Below, one piece after another: positions 8,374-17,770 of a stretch of 57,518 nucleotides of DNA. Both the position numbers and the translations under genes were made by a program. The stretch is taken from NCBI GenBank assembly GCA_000720805.1, contig JODI01000063.1, positions 1 through 57,518 of the forward strand, in the 5' to 3' direction. The number at the start of each line of letters is the position of its first letter. Positions within the stretch are counted from its first letter, which is position 1. Origin of the DNA: Streptomyces violaceoruber. Lineage in GTDB: Bacteria; Actinomycetota; Actinomycetes; Streptomycetales; Streptomycetaceae. Under the pieces are notes generated by a model. It made no database searches and was not told the origin of the DNA. It saw only the letters and a list, made by a program, of their open reading frames with translations.

Positions 8374-8774
8374 ATGTCAGCCACTGAGACCGAGGCACCC
8401 CCGTCCGGCACGGCCCGGACCAGCGCCCTCCTCATCGCGGGCGAGCCCGTTACGGTCAGGGACGGCCGCTACTACGAGACAACCGAGACCCTGGCCGGTG
8501 AACCGACCGTCGCGCGGGTCCCGGAAGCCTCCGTCGCGGACGTCAATCTCGCGGTGGACGCGTCGCGGCCGCCGCGCTCGACGTGGCTCGCCGGATCAAG
8601 ACGGGTATCTGCCACATCAACGGCGCCACCGTGCACGACGATCCCCAGATGCCCTTCGGCGGTGTCGGCGCCGGCGGCTGGGGCCGGTTCGGCTCCTGCG
8701 CCGCGCTGGAGGAGTTCACCAAGTCGCGCTGGATCACCGTCCAGTCCGGATCCCGCCATTACCCCATCTCATGA
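8374..8774 (+). pseudogene. Vanillin/salicylaldehyde-type aldehyde dehydrogenase with large internal deletion
   Basis: The first ~65 codons (MSATETEAPPSGTARTSALL, IAGEPVTVRDGRYYET, VADVNLAVDASR) are the N-terminus of an aldehyde dehydrogenase. They switch at about 8565 into another frame with the C-terminus: RRIKTGICHINGATVHDDPQ, MPFGGVGAGGWGRFGS, EEFTKSRWITVQSGSRHYP. Roughly 350 residues, including the catalytic Cys and Glu, are gone. The C-terminus resembles NahF/Vdh-type enzymes acting on aromatic aldehydes. It lies directly upstream of the hydroxyquinol genes and was probably the first gene of that operon. Confidence 0.75.
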
Positions 8775-8962
8775 CCGGACGAAGCCGTACGGCGCACGTG
8801 ACCCGACGTGCGCCGCGCCCCCGGTCCCTGCTCCCCTGGCTGTGGGGCCTTGCTGCGGCATTCAGCCCGGCGGTGGGAGCGGCATGGCTGGCGGACACCC
8901 GAGAGACAGAGGCCTCCCACCGGCTCGACCGAGAGTTGGAGGAGTTCTTCCGGTCCACCTGA
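8771..8962 (+). CDS. Small membrane-associated hypothetical protein, 63 aa
   Basis: The ATG overlaps the stop of the aldehyde dehydrogenase remnant (ATGA), suggesting translational coupling in the original operon. It has a basic N-terminus (MTGRSRTAHVTRRAPRPR), one hydrophobic segment (WLWGLAAAFSPAVGAAWLA), then an acidic helix ending LDRELEEFFRST. A single-span membrane peptide is the simplest reading. It precedes the SnoaL-like gene by 46 bp. Real but unassigned. Confidence 0.45.
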   Translation: MTGRSRTAHVTRRAPRPRSLLPWLWGLAAAFSPAVGAAWLADTRETEASHRLDRELEEFFRST

Positions 8963-9008
8963 CGAGGCCCCTGGTACCAGGGGTCTCCACCTCTCCGAGG
9001 AGTCAACA

Positions 9009-9605
9009 ATGTCGCAGACCGACAACGACCGCTATGAGATACGGCGGCTCATCGAGAACTGGGCGTTGTGGCGCGACGCTGGGGACTGGGGCCGCTTCGC
9101 CACGGTCTGGCATCCGCGCGACGGCTGGATGAGCGCCACCTGGTTCCAGGGCAGCGCCACCGACTTCATCAAGGCCAGCCGCGAAGGCTTCAAGAACGGC
9201 GTCTGCATCCTGCACTTCCTGGGCGGCCACACCGCGGACATCGTCGACGACCGGGCCGTCGCCCAGACGAAGATGACGATCAATCAGCGCGCGAGCGTCG
9301 ACGGCGTAGAGGTCGATGTCGTATGCACCGGCCGCTTCTACGACTTCCTCTCCCGCCACGAGGGTCGCTGGACCCTCGTGCGCCGGCAGCCGATCTACGA
9401 GAAGGACCGGCTCGACGTCGTGGACCCCGCTGCCTCACTGACGTTGGACCCCGAACTCCTGAACCGGTTCCCGACCGGCTACCGGCACCTGGGCTACCTG
9501 CAGACCAAGGCGGGGTTCACGGTGAAGGACGGGCTTCCCGGCCTCACCGGCACAGCGGTCGAGCAGCTCTACGACGAAGGCAAGCAATGGCTGGCGGAGG
9601 CTTGA
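9009..9605 (+). CDS. SnoaL-like/NTF2-fold protein of the hydroxyquinol operon
   Basis: 198 residues with an NTF2-like cone: an opening helix (YEIRRLIENWALWRDAGDWG), DGWMSATWFQGSATDFIKAS, then strands ILHFLGGHTADIVDDRAVAQ and CTGRFYDFLSRHEGRWTLVR. The C-terminal extension (YRHLGYLQTKAGFTVKDGLP) is longer than in simple SnoaL proteins and matches the SnoaL_4 type seen beside aromatic dioxygenases and hydroxylases. The gene overlaps the reductase start (TGATG). It likely serves as a small hydratase, isomerase or hydroxylase partner; the exact reaction is unknown. Confidence 0.75.
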   Translation: MSQTDNDRYEIRRLIENWALWRDAGDWGRFATVWHPRDGWMSATWFQGSATDFIKASREGFKNGVCILHFLGGHTADIVDDRAVAQTKMTINQRASVDGVEVDVVCTGRFYDFLSRHEGRWTLVRRQPIYEKDRLDVVDPAASLTLDPELLNRFPTGYRHLGYLQTKAGFTVKDGLPGLTGTAVEQLYDEGKQWLAEA

Positions 9606-10660
9606 TGAAGTTCACCCACGCGACCCTTCCCCAGCGGGTGGTGTTCGCGGCCGGGGAGTCACCCGCCGCCGTGGCGGCGGAGGTCGAGGCACTCGGCGGT
9701 TCCAAGGTCATGTTGATCGCGTCGGACCGCGAGAAGCTGTTGGCCGACCCGATCGCCAAGGAGATCCCGGTCGTCCTGCGTCACGAGGAGGTCGTGATGC
9801 ACGTACCGGTCGAGGTAGCCGGGCGAGCTCTCTGGGCGGCGGTCGACGCGGGCGTGGACATCCTGGTCAGCGTCGGCGGCGGCTCGACCACGGGGCTGGC
9901 CAAGGCGGTGGCGCTGACCACCGGGCTGCCGATCATCGCGGTCCCCACCACCTACGCCGGCTCCGAGGCGACCAACGTGTGGGGCCAGACCGAAGACGAG
10001 ACCAAGACCACCGGCGTGGACGACAAGGTGCTGCCCGCGTCGGTCGTCTACGACGCCCGTCTGCTCACCACGCTGCCCGGCGAGATGACCGTCGCCAGCG
10101 GCCTGAACGCGATGGCGCACTGCGTGGACTCGATGTGGGGACCGCGTGCCGACCCGATCGACCGGGCGCTGGCGCAGGAGGGCATCCGCGCACTCGCGAC
10201 CGGTCTGCAGGCGGTGGCCGACGACTCGACCGGCGTCGAGGGCATCGAGCAGACGCTGTACGGCGCCTACCTCGCCGCCGTCGCCTTCGCCTCGGCCGGC
10301 TCCGGGATGCATCACAAGATCTGCCACATCCTGGGCGGCATGTTCCACCTCCCGCACGCACAGACCCACGCGGTCGTGCTGCCCTACGTACTGGCCTTCA
10401 ACGCCCCGCACGCTCCCGAGGCTGAGGCGCGTATAGCCCAGGCATTCGGCTCCCGGAAGGCCGGCGCCGGCTTGGCCGCCCTACGCGAGGTGCTGGACGC
10501 GCCGAGGGCGCTGCGTGACTACGGCATGCCCGAGGACGGCATCGCCAAGGCGCTGGGGCCGATCACGAAGGCGATCCCCGACAGCAACCCGGCCCCCGTC
10601 ACCGACGAGAACCTGACCGCGCTGCTGAAGGCGGCCTGGGCCGGCGACCCGATCAACTGA
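9605..10660 (+). CDS. Maleylacetate reductase
   Basis: 351 residues, the full length of an iron-type alcohol dehydrogenase-like maleylacetate reductase. The NAD(P) loop is [15 protein letters not shown], followed by [18 protein letters not shown], the usual signature of this branch. Histidines of the metal/active-site region appear in [11 protein letters not shown] and [14 protein letters not shown]. It reduces maleylacetate to 3-oxoadipate, the last step before the beta-ketoadipate end pathway. Position between the SnoaL gene (1-bp overlap) and hydroxyquinol dioxygenase (11 bp downstream) supports the assignment. Confidence 0.9.
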   Translation: MKFTHATLPQRVVFAAGESPAAVAAEVEALGGSKVMLIASDREKLLADPIAKEIPVVLRHEEVVMHVPVEVAGRALWAAVDAGVDILVSVGGGSTTGLAKAVALTTGLPIIAVPTTYAGSEATNVWGQTEDETKTTGVDDKVLPASVVYDARLLTTLPGEMTVASGLNAMAHCVDSMWGPRADPIDRALAQEGIRALATGLQAVADDSTGVEGIEQTLYGAYLAAVAFASAGSGMHHKICHILGGMFHLPHAQTHAVVLPYVLAFNAPHAPEAEARIAQAFGSRKAGAGLAALREVLDAPRALRDYGMPEDGIAKALGPITKAIPDSNPAPVTDENLTALLKAAWAGDPIN

Positions 10661-10671
10661 AGGAGGCCGTC

Positions 10672-11610
10672 ATGGCTACCTACGTCAACCCCGGCTCGGC
10701 CCAGGCCGGTGCCCACGCCACCATCTACCGCGAGGTGTCGCCGGAGCAGCAGGCGGTCGAGCAGCGACTCGTCGACAGCGTCGTGGCCTCCTTCGACGCC
10801 TGCCAGGACCCGCGGCTGCAGGAACTGATGACCTCCCTGGTCAAGCACCTGCACTCCTTCATCCGCGAGGTCCGGCTGACCGAAGAGGAGTGGGGGACGG
10901 CGATCGACTTCCTCACCAGGGCCGGCCACATCACCGACGAGGTCCGGCAGGAGTTCATCCTGCTCTCCGACACCCTCGGTGCGAGCATGCAGACCATCAA
11001 CGTCAACAACCAGGACTACCAGGGCGCCACCGAGGCCACCGTCCTCGGGCCGTTCTTCGTCGAGGACTCCCCCGCCATCGAACTCGGCGACGACCTGGCC
11101 TTTGGTGCCCCCGGCGAGCCCTGCTGGGTCGAGGGCACCGTCACCGACACCGACGGCACCCCGCTCGCCGGTGCGCTCATCGAGGTCTGGGAGGCCGACG
11201 AGGACGGGCTCTACGACGTGCAGTACGAGGCTGGCAAGCGCGCAGGGCGGGCTCATCTCGTCTCCGCGGCCGACGGCGGCTACCGCTTCTGGGGCCTCAC
11301 CCCGACGCCGTACCCCATCCCGAACGACGGGCCCGTCGGCAAGATGCTCGACGCGGTCGGCCGCTCCCCGCTGCGCGCGAGCCACCTGCACTTCATGGTG
11401 TCCCACGAAGGGGCGCGCACGCTGGTGACGCACATCTTCCCCGAGGGCGACCCGATCGGCCGCAAGGACACCGTCTTCGGCGTGAAGGACTCACTGATCA
11501 AGCGGTTCGAACCGCAGCCCGCCGGTACACCGACACCCGACGGCCGCGTCATCGACGGCACCTGGAGCCGGGTCCGCTTCGACATCGTCCTCGCCCCCTC
11601 GGGCGCATGA
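10672..11610 (+). CDS. Hydroxyquinol 1,2-dioxygenase (intradiol)
   Basis: 312 residues, start ATG with AAGGAGG seven bases before. An N-terminal helical dimerisation domain ([36 protein letters not shown]) precedes the intradiol beta-sandwich starting [16 protein letters not shown]. The Fe(III) ligands are visible: Tyr181 (GLYDVQY), Tyr214 (TPYPIPNDG), His238 and His240 (ASHLHFMV). The family opens 1,2,4-trihydroxybenzene to maleylacetate, the substrate of the enzyme just upstream. Catechol dioxygenase is an alternative, but the pairing with maleylacetate reductase favours hydroxyquinol. Confidence 0.9.
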   Translation: MATYVNPGSAQAGAHATIYREVSPEQQAVEQRLVDSVVASFDACQDPRLQELMTSLVKHLHSFIREVRLTEEEWGTAIDFLTRAGHITDEVRQEFILLSDTLGASMQTINVNNQDYQGATEATVLGPFFVEDSPAIELGDDLAFGAPGEPCWVEGTVTDTDGTPLAGALIEVWEADEDGLYDVQYEAGKRAGRAHLVSAADGGYRFWGLTPTPYPIPNDGPVGKMLDAVGRSPLRASHLHFMVSHEGARTLVTHIFPEGDPIGRKDTVFGVKDSLIKRFEPQPAGTPTPDGRVIDGTWSRVRFDIVLAPSGA

Positions 11611-12122
11611 CCCGCCTGCCGATAGGGTTCAGTGCTGATGCTGACGCACACCGAGGTGGCCCGGTGGCAAGCGGCCGGCTCCTCGGTCCACACAGCGGGC
11701 GCGAAGCGCGTCGCCACACACTCGCTACCGGCGCTGTGCCTCGCCCGGGGCCGGCAAGCCGTCCACCACCAGTCCGGCCAAGGCCTCTGCCCTGCCGAGA
11801 CGTTCCGCCTGCGACCGGTGCTCGGCGCGGCACAGGCGCCGTACGAAAGTGATAGATCGTCGTGCTGTGCTCCGCGGCAGCCACTCGGTCGCCGCAGGCG
11901 CCCTTGCCATCACCACAGTGAAAGCGGCAGCGCCCCGGCGTTCGTGTCGGTCATGCCCGCGCTGATGGGCAACTCGGCCAAGACCGGGCAGTCGCTGGGA
12001 TACCCCAAGCGCCTGACCTACCAAGAGCGGCGCGCTGGAGACTTCGACAAGTTGAATTCCGTCGTCCGCTCCGGCCAGCAGTGGAATCGAATCCGCGATA
12101 GCGGTTGATGGAGGAAAGATCC
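11611..12122. other. Gap between hydroxyquinol dioxygenase and IclR regulator
   Basis: About 510 bp with no supportable gene. Frames exist on both strands but none shows ordered domains. It must hold the 3' end signals of the catabolic operon and the promoter of the IclR gene. No clear palindrome or terminator was recognised. Confidence 0.4.
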
Positions 12123-12902
12123 ATGCCTCGCGCGCACGAGCCAGGACGCACCGTCAGCTCTCGACTGTGGGATCTGCTGTTCGCCTTTGACCCCAGCCAC
12201 ACCGAGCTGAGCCTCGCCGACCTGGTCCGGCGCACCGGCATGCCGCACGCCACCGCCAGGCGTCTGACGCTCGAACTCGTGGAGGCGGGCGCGCTGGAAC
12301 GCACCAGCGACAACCGCTTCGCGATCGGCCTGCCGCTGTGGCGCCTTGGGACCCTCGCACCACGCGCCGAGACGCTGCGCAGCGCAGCACAGCCGTTCGT
12401 GGAGGACCTGTACACCGCTCTTCGCCAGCATGTGCAGTTGGCTGTCCTCCAGGGCGACCAGGCCGTGATCATCGAGCGCTTGTCGGCCGTCAACGCCGTC
12501 GGTCTGACGTCACAGGTCGGCGGCCAGCTGCCCCTGCACTGCTCAGGCGTCGGCAAGGTGCTGCTGAGCCACAGCAGTCCGGCGTTCATCGATGAGGTGC
12601 TGTCCGGAAGACTGCGACGCTTCACTCCCAGAACTATCGTGGACCCGGCCGAACTCCGTGGCCAGCTGGCGTCCTGTCGTTCGACGGGAACGGTTGTCGT
12701 CAAGGAAGAGCTGAGCGTAGGGGCCGAGTCGGTCGCGACGCGCATCGTCGACGGCCGCGGCAAAGTCGTCGCGGCCCTCTCCGTCGTGGTGGCCGCGGGC
12801 TCGATCAAACTGCAGGCGGCCGTTCCCTCGCTGGTCGCGAGCGGACTGGGGTTGTCCAGGAGTCTCGGCTGGAGGCCGGGCATCCCCATTCGCACCTCGT
12901 GA
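12123..12902 (+). CDS. IclR family transcriptional regulator
   Basis: 259 residues; the ATG is preceded by GGAGGAAAG. The N-terminal winged helix (LWDLLFAFDPSHTELSLADL, RTGMPHATARRLTLELVEAG) is followed by the IclR effector domain (HVQLAVLQGDQAVIIERLSA, LPLHCSGVGKVLLS, VVVKEELSVGAESVATRIVD). IclR proteins commonly control aromatic catabolic operons, so regulation of the hydroxyquinol genes just upstream on the same strand is likely. Effector and operator are not evident from the sequence. Confidence 0.85.
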   Translation: MPRAHEPGRTVSSRLWDLLFAFDPSHTELSLADLVRRTGMPHATARRLTLELVEAGALERTSDNRFAIGLPLWRLGTLAPRAETLRSAAQPFVEDLYTALRQHVQLAVLQGDQAVIIERLSAVNAVGLTSQVGGQLPLHCSGVGKVLLSHSSPAFIDEVLSGRLRRFTPRTIVDPAELRGQLASCRSTGTVVVKEELSVGAESVATRIVDGRGKVVAALSVVVAAGSIKLQAAVPSLVASGLGLSRSLGWRPGIPIRTS

Positions 12903-13524
12903 CCTCTCGCGGGGCAAGGAAACCGGCACGCCATGCGCGTCATACCGGCGGTTGCCGCAGGGAGAGCCATATGTGGCCGAGGTGCCATCCCTCATCGGTC
13001 GAGAACCACACCCGCGTGGCCACGGCCTGAACCAGGAACGGCGGCCAGGTCGGACAGGCGCCGGATGCGCATCTTCTGGAAGCGCGTCACAATGGCCCGT
13101 CCCCTCGTACCAGACATCGCTACGCTGGTCTCGGCCTCGACGGTGGGGCCCATGGACGCGTTGACAGGCGAGGAACCGCTCGATAGGTGAGGCACCGCTC
13201 GCGGTCATGGGGCCCCCCGACCGGGCCGTCTCACTGTCGGGGACATGAGTGGACGCTGTTCCTCATCGCCGTTGTGATCGCGACCAGCCACGCCGCCTCC
13301 GCCTGAGCGACCGTGGCCGGCATGCAGACGTAGTCCATACTGCTCGGCCCTGGGTGCGTGGTGGTCATCGATCGACTTCTGTCCGAGTTCGTCTCGTGAT
13401 CGTCATGGGTTGTACTCAGTGACCCGCCACGGCTGCTGCTTACGAAGAGGAGTCGCGCCGGGCGCTCCGGTGTACCCGGCCGGCCTGCTGCCCGTGGCCC
13501 GGCGTCGGTACGTCCGGCAGGTGG
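12903..13524. other. Gap after the IclR gene
   Basis: About 620 bp without a gene I can defend. A 46-codon minus-strand frame at about 13240-13375 (MDYVCMPATVAQAEAAWLVA) has reasonable composition but no recognisable family. A short minus frame at 12992-13195 is similar in quality. The next real homology is the transporter scrap at 13525. Confidence 0.35.
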
Positions 13525-13710
13525 TCAGCCGTCGAGGGTGTGCGGATCCTCGTCGAGATGAGCCTGACCCGCGCCACCGCGCCCGCCCGCCAGGATGAGT
13601 GCCGCCGCCACGAGAGCAGCCACGCCACCGATCACGTACGCGACGGAGAAGCTGTGGCTGAGGGCGTCGAAAGCGACCTCTGCACTCGCCATCGCGGCGA
13701 AGTCGCGTAT
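13525..13710 (-). pseudogene. MFS transporter, last transmembrane helix only
   Basis: The minus frame reads EVAFDALSHSFSVAYVIGGV then AALVAAALILAGGRGGAG and a polar tail ending DPHTLDG before the stop at 13525-13527. This is the typical last helix plus cytoplasmic tail of a DHA-type major facilitator. Nothing upstream in frame continues the protein beyond about 13710. It is a C-terminal scrap adjoining another truncated gene. Confidence 0.55.
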
Positions 13711-13757
13711 CCACTGCGCAGTCGGCCGCAGGCCCCCGAACGTGTAGAAGTGAAGCT

Positions 13758-14249
13758 TTATGACGCCGTGGCGATCGGTGGCTCGAGCAGGACGAGCAGC
13801 CGCTCACCGGGATTCACCACGGCGGCGACCGAGCGCGTGTTTCTCAGCTGCCGCTTCCCCACCTCCAGGTGCAGTTCGCCGAAGACGCCGAAATGCAGGA
13901 AGTATGACGGTTCCCGCCCCGTGGAGACGTTCGCCTTCAGGCCCATGTCGGTTGAGATGAACCCGACGGCGAAGTCCTGGTCGGCGAACCCGTTCAGCCA
14001 GTATGTGCCTGGTTGGGACGACGACAGCGCTTCGATGCCTCTCACGCCGGCCCGAGACATACGTGCGCCGACGGAACGCAACGCCTCGGCGGGATCCGGG
14101 GACTGCACCAGCGGCCAGCGGGACAGCAGCGTCTGTCCAGTGCATGGAAGACCTCGTGCAACCGTGTGGGTGCGGAACGGCGCAGCGGCCGGCCCGCCGG
14201 TATGGCCGCCGCTGCCGACGATCGTGGAGATGGGGATGACGCCAGTCAT
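13758..14249 (-). pseudogene. Likely N-terminal sensor part of an AraC/XylS-type regulator
   Basis: The frame encodes SVGARMSRAGVRGIEALSSS, QPGTYWLNGFADQDFAVGFI, PSYFLHFGVFGELHLEVGKR and VAAVVNPGERLLVLLEPP. The order (charged start, short strand with a 'reads ligand' loop, then ...V.PGE...L.P) resembles the AraC-binding-like cupin of XylS-type regulators. The two AraC helix-turn-helix units are absent: the frame stops at 13758 against the MFS scrap. The family assignment is inference from pattern and is modest. Confidence 0.35.
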
Positions 14250-14514
14250 GAGAGCGCTCCTGCATCAGCCTGGATCCATCGCGACGGCCTGCCCGTTCTC
14301 AGGGCCGGCAGTCACCGGTTCTGGATGGTCGTGGGCCCGATGCGGGGCGGCGAAGGACCTCGATCATGGTCGCCCGGGCCTCGTGCGAGACCACTGGTCA
14401 CGTGCCGCAAGCCAGTTGAGGCACTCGTGATGCCGGAACGGTTGCAGCCTGCGCACAGCACAGAGCGCACCAGCGCCAACACGGTGCTGTGGCCGACGAA
14501 CGTCGCCAGAGCCA

Positions 14515-15402
14515 CTAGCCTCGGGCGGCGAACGCAGCAGCCGCTTCCTCGAAGGACGCGGGTTCACGGCCGAGCAGCATCCGCAGGACGTTGCTGTTGC
14601 CGCGCAGTCCGTGCCGGTCGTAGTCCTGCCACATGGCACGCATGTCGGGGCCCCGGGACGGATCGTCGGCCACTCCTGGCGGGAGCGGCGCTTCCGCCCA
14701 GTCGACCGTCCTCGCCTCGAGCTCCACACCTCGTACACGTCCCGCGATGCGCAGGGCCTCGGCCGGCGTGGTGGTGGGTCCCGCCAGCTCGTAGGTCGCC
14801 GAGTCGTGGCCCTGCTCGGACAGCACCTTCACGCCGACTTCCGCGAGTTCACGCAGATCGATGAACGAGAACTTGTTCTGGACGTCGAACGGCACGTTCA
14901 CCGGCCCCGCGGGAGCCCTTCCCCACGTCGACAGGACGATCTGGGCGAACATCGAGGGCTGGAGGATCGTCCATTCCAGATCCGAACCCCTCACGTTGGC
15001 CTCGGCGTTCGCCTTGCGCATGTGGTGACGCAGCCCTGGGGTGTGCGGGTGGAGGACGGACAGGTACACGAACCGGCGCGCGCCCGCGTGCTCGGCCGCC
15101 TCGAGCGCCCTGATCGCGAAGACGTCCTCCTCCGGATGGAACGCCGGAGGGATCATGAACACGAAGTCCGCGTTCTTCACCGCCCGGCGGACTGAGTCGA
15201 GCTCCGCGAGATCGGCCTCGACGATCTCGTCGACGCCCAGAGCGGCCACCCGTTCACGGCCCCCCGGCCCATGCACCACTGCGCGGACCCTGAACGGAGA
15301 GCGCTCGGCCGCCTCCAACAGGTACGAACCACAGAGCCCGGCCGCCCCGATCACCGCGAGCAAGGGCGGCTCTTCGCTGCGTACGGCTTCCGTTTCGGAC
15401 AC
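14515..15402 (-). CDS. NmrA-like NAD(P)-binding protein, SDR superfamily
   Basis: About 295 residues from a GTG at 15402, with GGAAACCGGAAA just upstream (an ATG at 15447 is an alternative). Rossmann loop variant LLAVIGAAGLCGSYLLEAAE, then EADLAELDSVRRAVKNADFV, FVYLSVLHPHTPGLRHHMRK and ILQPSMFAQ, the features of atypical SDRs of the NmrA/HSCARG group, lacking the YxxxK catalytic pair. These act as redox sensors or quinone/azo reductases. It is the last gene of the leftward operon that starts at 20553. Confidence 0.8.
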   Translation of the reverse strand: MSETEAVRSEEPPLLAVIGAAGLCGSYLLEAAERSPFRVRAVVHGPGGRERVAALGVDEIVEADLAELDSVRRAVKNADFVFMIPPAFHPEEDVFAIRALEAAEHAGARRFVYLSVLHPHTPGLRHHMRKANAEANVRGSDLEWTILQPSMFAQIVLSTWGRAPAGPVNVPFDVQNKFSFIDLRELAEVGVKVLSEQGHDSATYELAGPTTTPAEALRIAGRVRGVELEARTVDWAEAPLPPGVADDPSRGPDMRAMWQDYDRHGLRGNSNVLRMLLGREPASFEEAAAAFAARG

Positions 15403-15469
15403 TTTCCGGTTTCCTCTCGCTGGTTCCTCCATGGCTTCGCAGAACACGCTGATGGACTCGTGGCCCGGA

Positions 15470-16570
15470 TCAGGGATTGACCACGGTCATCCACATGGAT
15501 TCGTCACGGCGTTGCATGGCGTCGACGGCCCCCAACGCGTCGCTGAGCGGGAACCGATGCGTGATGAGCTCGTCAGCGGTGAGGACACCCGTCTCCAGCA
15601 GGCGCAGGACTTCCAGCGCGTCGTTGCGGGTACAGGCGCGGGTGCCGATGAACCGCCACATGTTCATCATGAGTGCCAGCGGTGACTGCGGCAGCGGAGT
15701 GCCGTTGCCTCCCATGTGAACCAGCGCACCGCCACTCGCGAGCCCGGCCATGGCCTGACCGGTGACCGGCCCGTCGGGGACGTAATCGAGGATCGCGTGC
15801 GCTCCTCTGGGTGCCAGTTCGCGCAGCCGGCCGCCGAGAGCGTTGCTGGCCGCCCAGTCGTCGGGGAGTTCGTCCAGGGCGACGATGTTGGCCGGGATGC
15901 CACCGGACAGCCCCGCGACAGCCTTGAGCCGGTCACTGTGGCGGCCGACGAGGATGAGGTCGGCGACACCGAAGTGCTTCGCGAGCTTGACCGTCGCGGT
16001 GCCCATGGCACCGGTCGCGGCGGTGACGACGACCGTGGAACCCATCGGCAGCTCGGCCCACTTGAATGCGCGTACGGCGTTGGCCAGGGTGTGCACCTTG
16101 GCCGCGACGTCGAAGCTGACGGATTCCGGCAGCGGGTCGACCAGCCAGTACGGGAGGCGCACGTATTCCGCGAGCGCTCCGTTGTGGTACTCGTCGTAGA
16201 GCGGCATCGCGGAGTCGTTGAAGGCGGCGTAGCCCATGATGGACTGCTGCGCGCACATCATGTCGCGATCGGTACGGCAGTGGATGCAGGAACGGCAATT
16301 CAGGAAGGGGTGGACCCGGACCCGGTCGCCGATGCGGACGCCGGTGACGTCGCGGCCGACGACAGTGACGGTGCCGGCGGCTTCGAAGCCGAGGGTGGTG
16401 GGCAGATGCTTGAACGCGCCCCTTCTGAGCAGGTGCATGAGGCCCGGGGCCAGGCCGGCGGATGCGACCCGCACGACGACGTCCATCGGGCCTGGCTCGG
16501 GGACGGGAATGTCCTCCAGTACGAGGGTGCTGGCGTCGCGCTGGGCGCGCAGTGCGAGCATCGTGGTCAT
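15470..16570 (-). CDS. Zinc-dependent alcohol dehydrogenase family protein
   Basis: 366 residues. MDR fold: GroES-like domain (VVVRVASAGLAPGLMHLL, LGFEAAGTVTVVGRDVTGVR, GDRVRVHP), a structural zinc loop with four Cys (NCRSCIHCRTDRDMMC), then a Rossmann domain (STVVVTAATGAMGTATVKLA) and GGALVHMGGNG. The first catalytic ligand region is unusual (ASAGLAPGLMH instead of GICGTD), so substrate class is uncertain. The start overlaps the bicupin stop by 4 bp, placing it in the same operon. It probably oxidises or reduces an intermediate of the ring-cleavage route. Confidence 0.8.
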   Translation of the reverse strand: MTTMLALRAQRDASTLVLEDIPVPEPGPMDVVVRVASAGLAPGLMHLLRRGAFKHLPTTLGFEAAGTVTVVGRDVTGVRIGDRVRVHPFLNCRSCIHCRTDRDMMCAQQSIMGYAAFNDSAMPLYDEYHNGALAEYVRLPYWLVDPLPESVSFDVAAKVHTLANAVRAFKWAELPMGSTVVVTAATGAMGTATVKLAKHFGVADLILVGRHSDRLKAVAGLSGGIPANIVALDELPDDWAASNALGGRLRELAPRGAHAILDYVPDGPVTGQAMAGLASGGALVHMGGNGTPLPQSPLALMMNMWRFIGTRACTRNDALEVLRLLETGVLTADELITHRFPLSDALGAVDAMQRRDESMWMTVVNP

Positions 16571-17562
16571 GAGGGAACCTCCACGTTGAGGGCCGCGAGC
16601 CGGTCGGGTGAGTACTGGTCGGCGGTACGGGAGGTCTTGGCGACCTGCGGAACCTCGCTGCGTGAGAGCAGGCTGACGTAGTCGCCGGGCTCGGTGGTGA
16701 CGTCGGCGTGGGAGATGCCGAGCGGAATGCGCACGAAATCGCCGGGCTCGAGGTCGACGATGCCGTGCTGGGTGATCAGGGTGCGGTGGCCGTTGGCCTG
16801 GTACTGGATCTCGTCGGCGTCGAGGGTGCGGCGGTAGCGGCGTTCACCGCCGGGCGATGTGGTGACGAGGCCAAGGCGGATGCGGTCGGTGCCGTACATC
16901 CAGGTGGTGTCGCGGTCGGGGTCGGCACGCAGGACCTGTATCCGGCGGTCGTCGCTGTGGACATGGTCGAGCAGCTGCTGTTCATCGACCGGGAAGAGGA
17001 CGACGTCGCGGCCGGGTGCCCCCAGGTTCCAGGAGACGGCCTCGTTGGCCTCACCGGGCTGCCAGCCGGGAAACGGTGGGAACATCGCCCGGGATTCGCG
17101 GTGCGCCGATGCCAGTTCGGTGACCGGCGCCGGGATGTAGAACAGCAGGTGGCTTTCGGCTCGGCTGCGGTTGTCGTGGGCCACGCCTTGCGGGATGCGG
17201 GAGAATTCGCCGGGCCAGTTGTGCTCGACCGAGCCGAGTTCGGTCATCAGGGTGCGCTCGCCGGCAATCTGATAGGAGATCTCGTCCACATCGCAGTTGC
17301 GGTGGTAGAACGGCTGCCGGCCGTCCAGTTTCTGCCACTCGACTCGGATCTCGTCGTTCTCGTAGACGCCGCGCGGCGGGGCGTACGCCTCTTCCTGGAA
17401 CTCCTGCGGGTAGTGCACCACGGACAGTTCCGGCCGCTCGCCCGCAAGCTTGATGGGCACCTTGGGCGGATGCGGCGGTGACAGCAGCAGGTGCTCGTCG
17501 CGGACGACGCTCTGCAGCGGCCGGTCCGATGCCATGACCATGAGGTCCTCGTTGACGCTCAC
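16567..17562 (-). CDS. Bicupin protein, homogentisate dioxygenase-like fold
   Basis: 331 residues with two cupin units. The N-terminal unit keeps a His/Glu/His metal set: His87 and Glu94 (FYHRNCDVDEISYQIAGERT) and His129 (RIPQGVAHDN). The second unit (YRRTLDADEIQYQANGHRTL, RIPLGISHADV) repeats the pattern but has Arg-Thr where the first His would be. Homogentisate dioxygenases are longer (about 380-440 residues), so this is a shorter relative. Between a methyltransferase and a dehydrogenase, an iron-dependent ring-opening or related oxygenase role is plausible but not proven. Confidence 0.7.
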   Translation of the reverse strand: MSVNEDLMVMASDRPLQSVVRDEHLLLSPPHPPKVPIKLAGERPELSVVHYPQEFQEEAYAPPRGVYENDEIRVEWQKLDGRQPFYHRNCDVDEISYQIAGERTLMTELGSVEHNWPGEFSRIPQGVAHDNRSRAESHLLFYIPAPVTELASAHRESRAMFPPFPGWQPGEANEAVSWNLGAPGRDVVLFPVDEQQLLDHVHSDDRRIQVLRADPDRDTTWMYGTDRIRLGLVTTSPGGERRYRRTLDADEIQYQANGHRTLITQHGIVDLEPGDFVRIPLGISHADVTTEPGDYVSLLSRSEVPQVAKTSRTADQYSPDRLAALNVEVPS

Positions 17563-17770
17563 GGCAACCTCCTCGTTCTGGGTGGCGTCGCGTAATGCGG
17601 CTCAGGTTGTCGGCCGATCCCGCTGCCCGGAACTCAGCAGGATCGGGGCGGTGCCCCTGTCGTCGGCACATCTGCCAGACAGGTAGGGGCTGCGTTCGAG
17701 GGAAGGGGTCGATTCCCTGCTTCGTATTCATGCGCAGCATTTCCGGCATGGCGGGTGCGTGCCGGCGCTG

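Noticed and set aside
8771..8962. Treating the 63-codon frame as an extension of the aldehyde dehydrogenase remnant
   Set aside because: It is in a different frame and starts on the dehydrogenase stop codon; its membrane-segment composition does not fit an aldehyde dehydrogenase.
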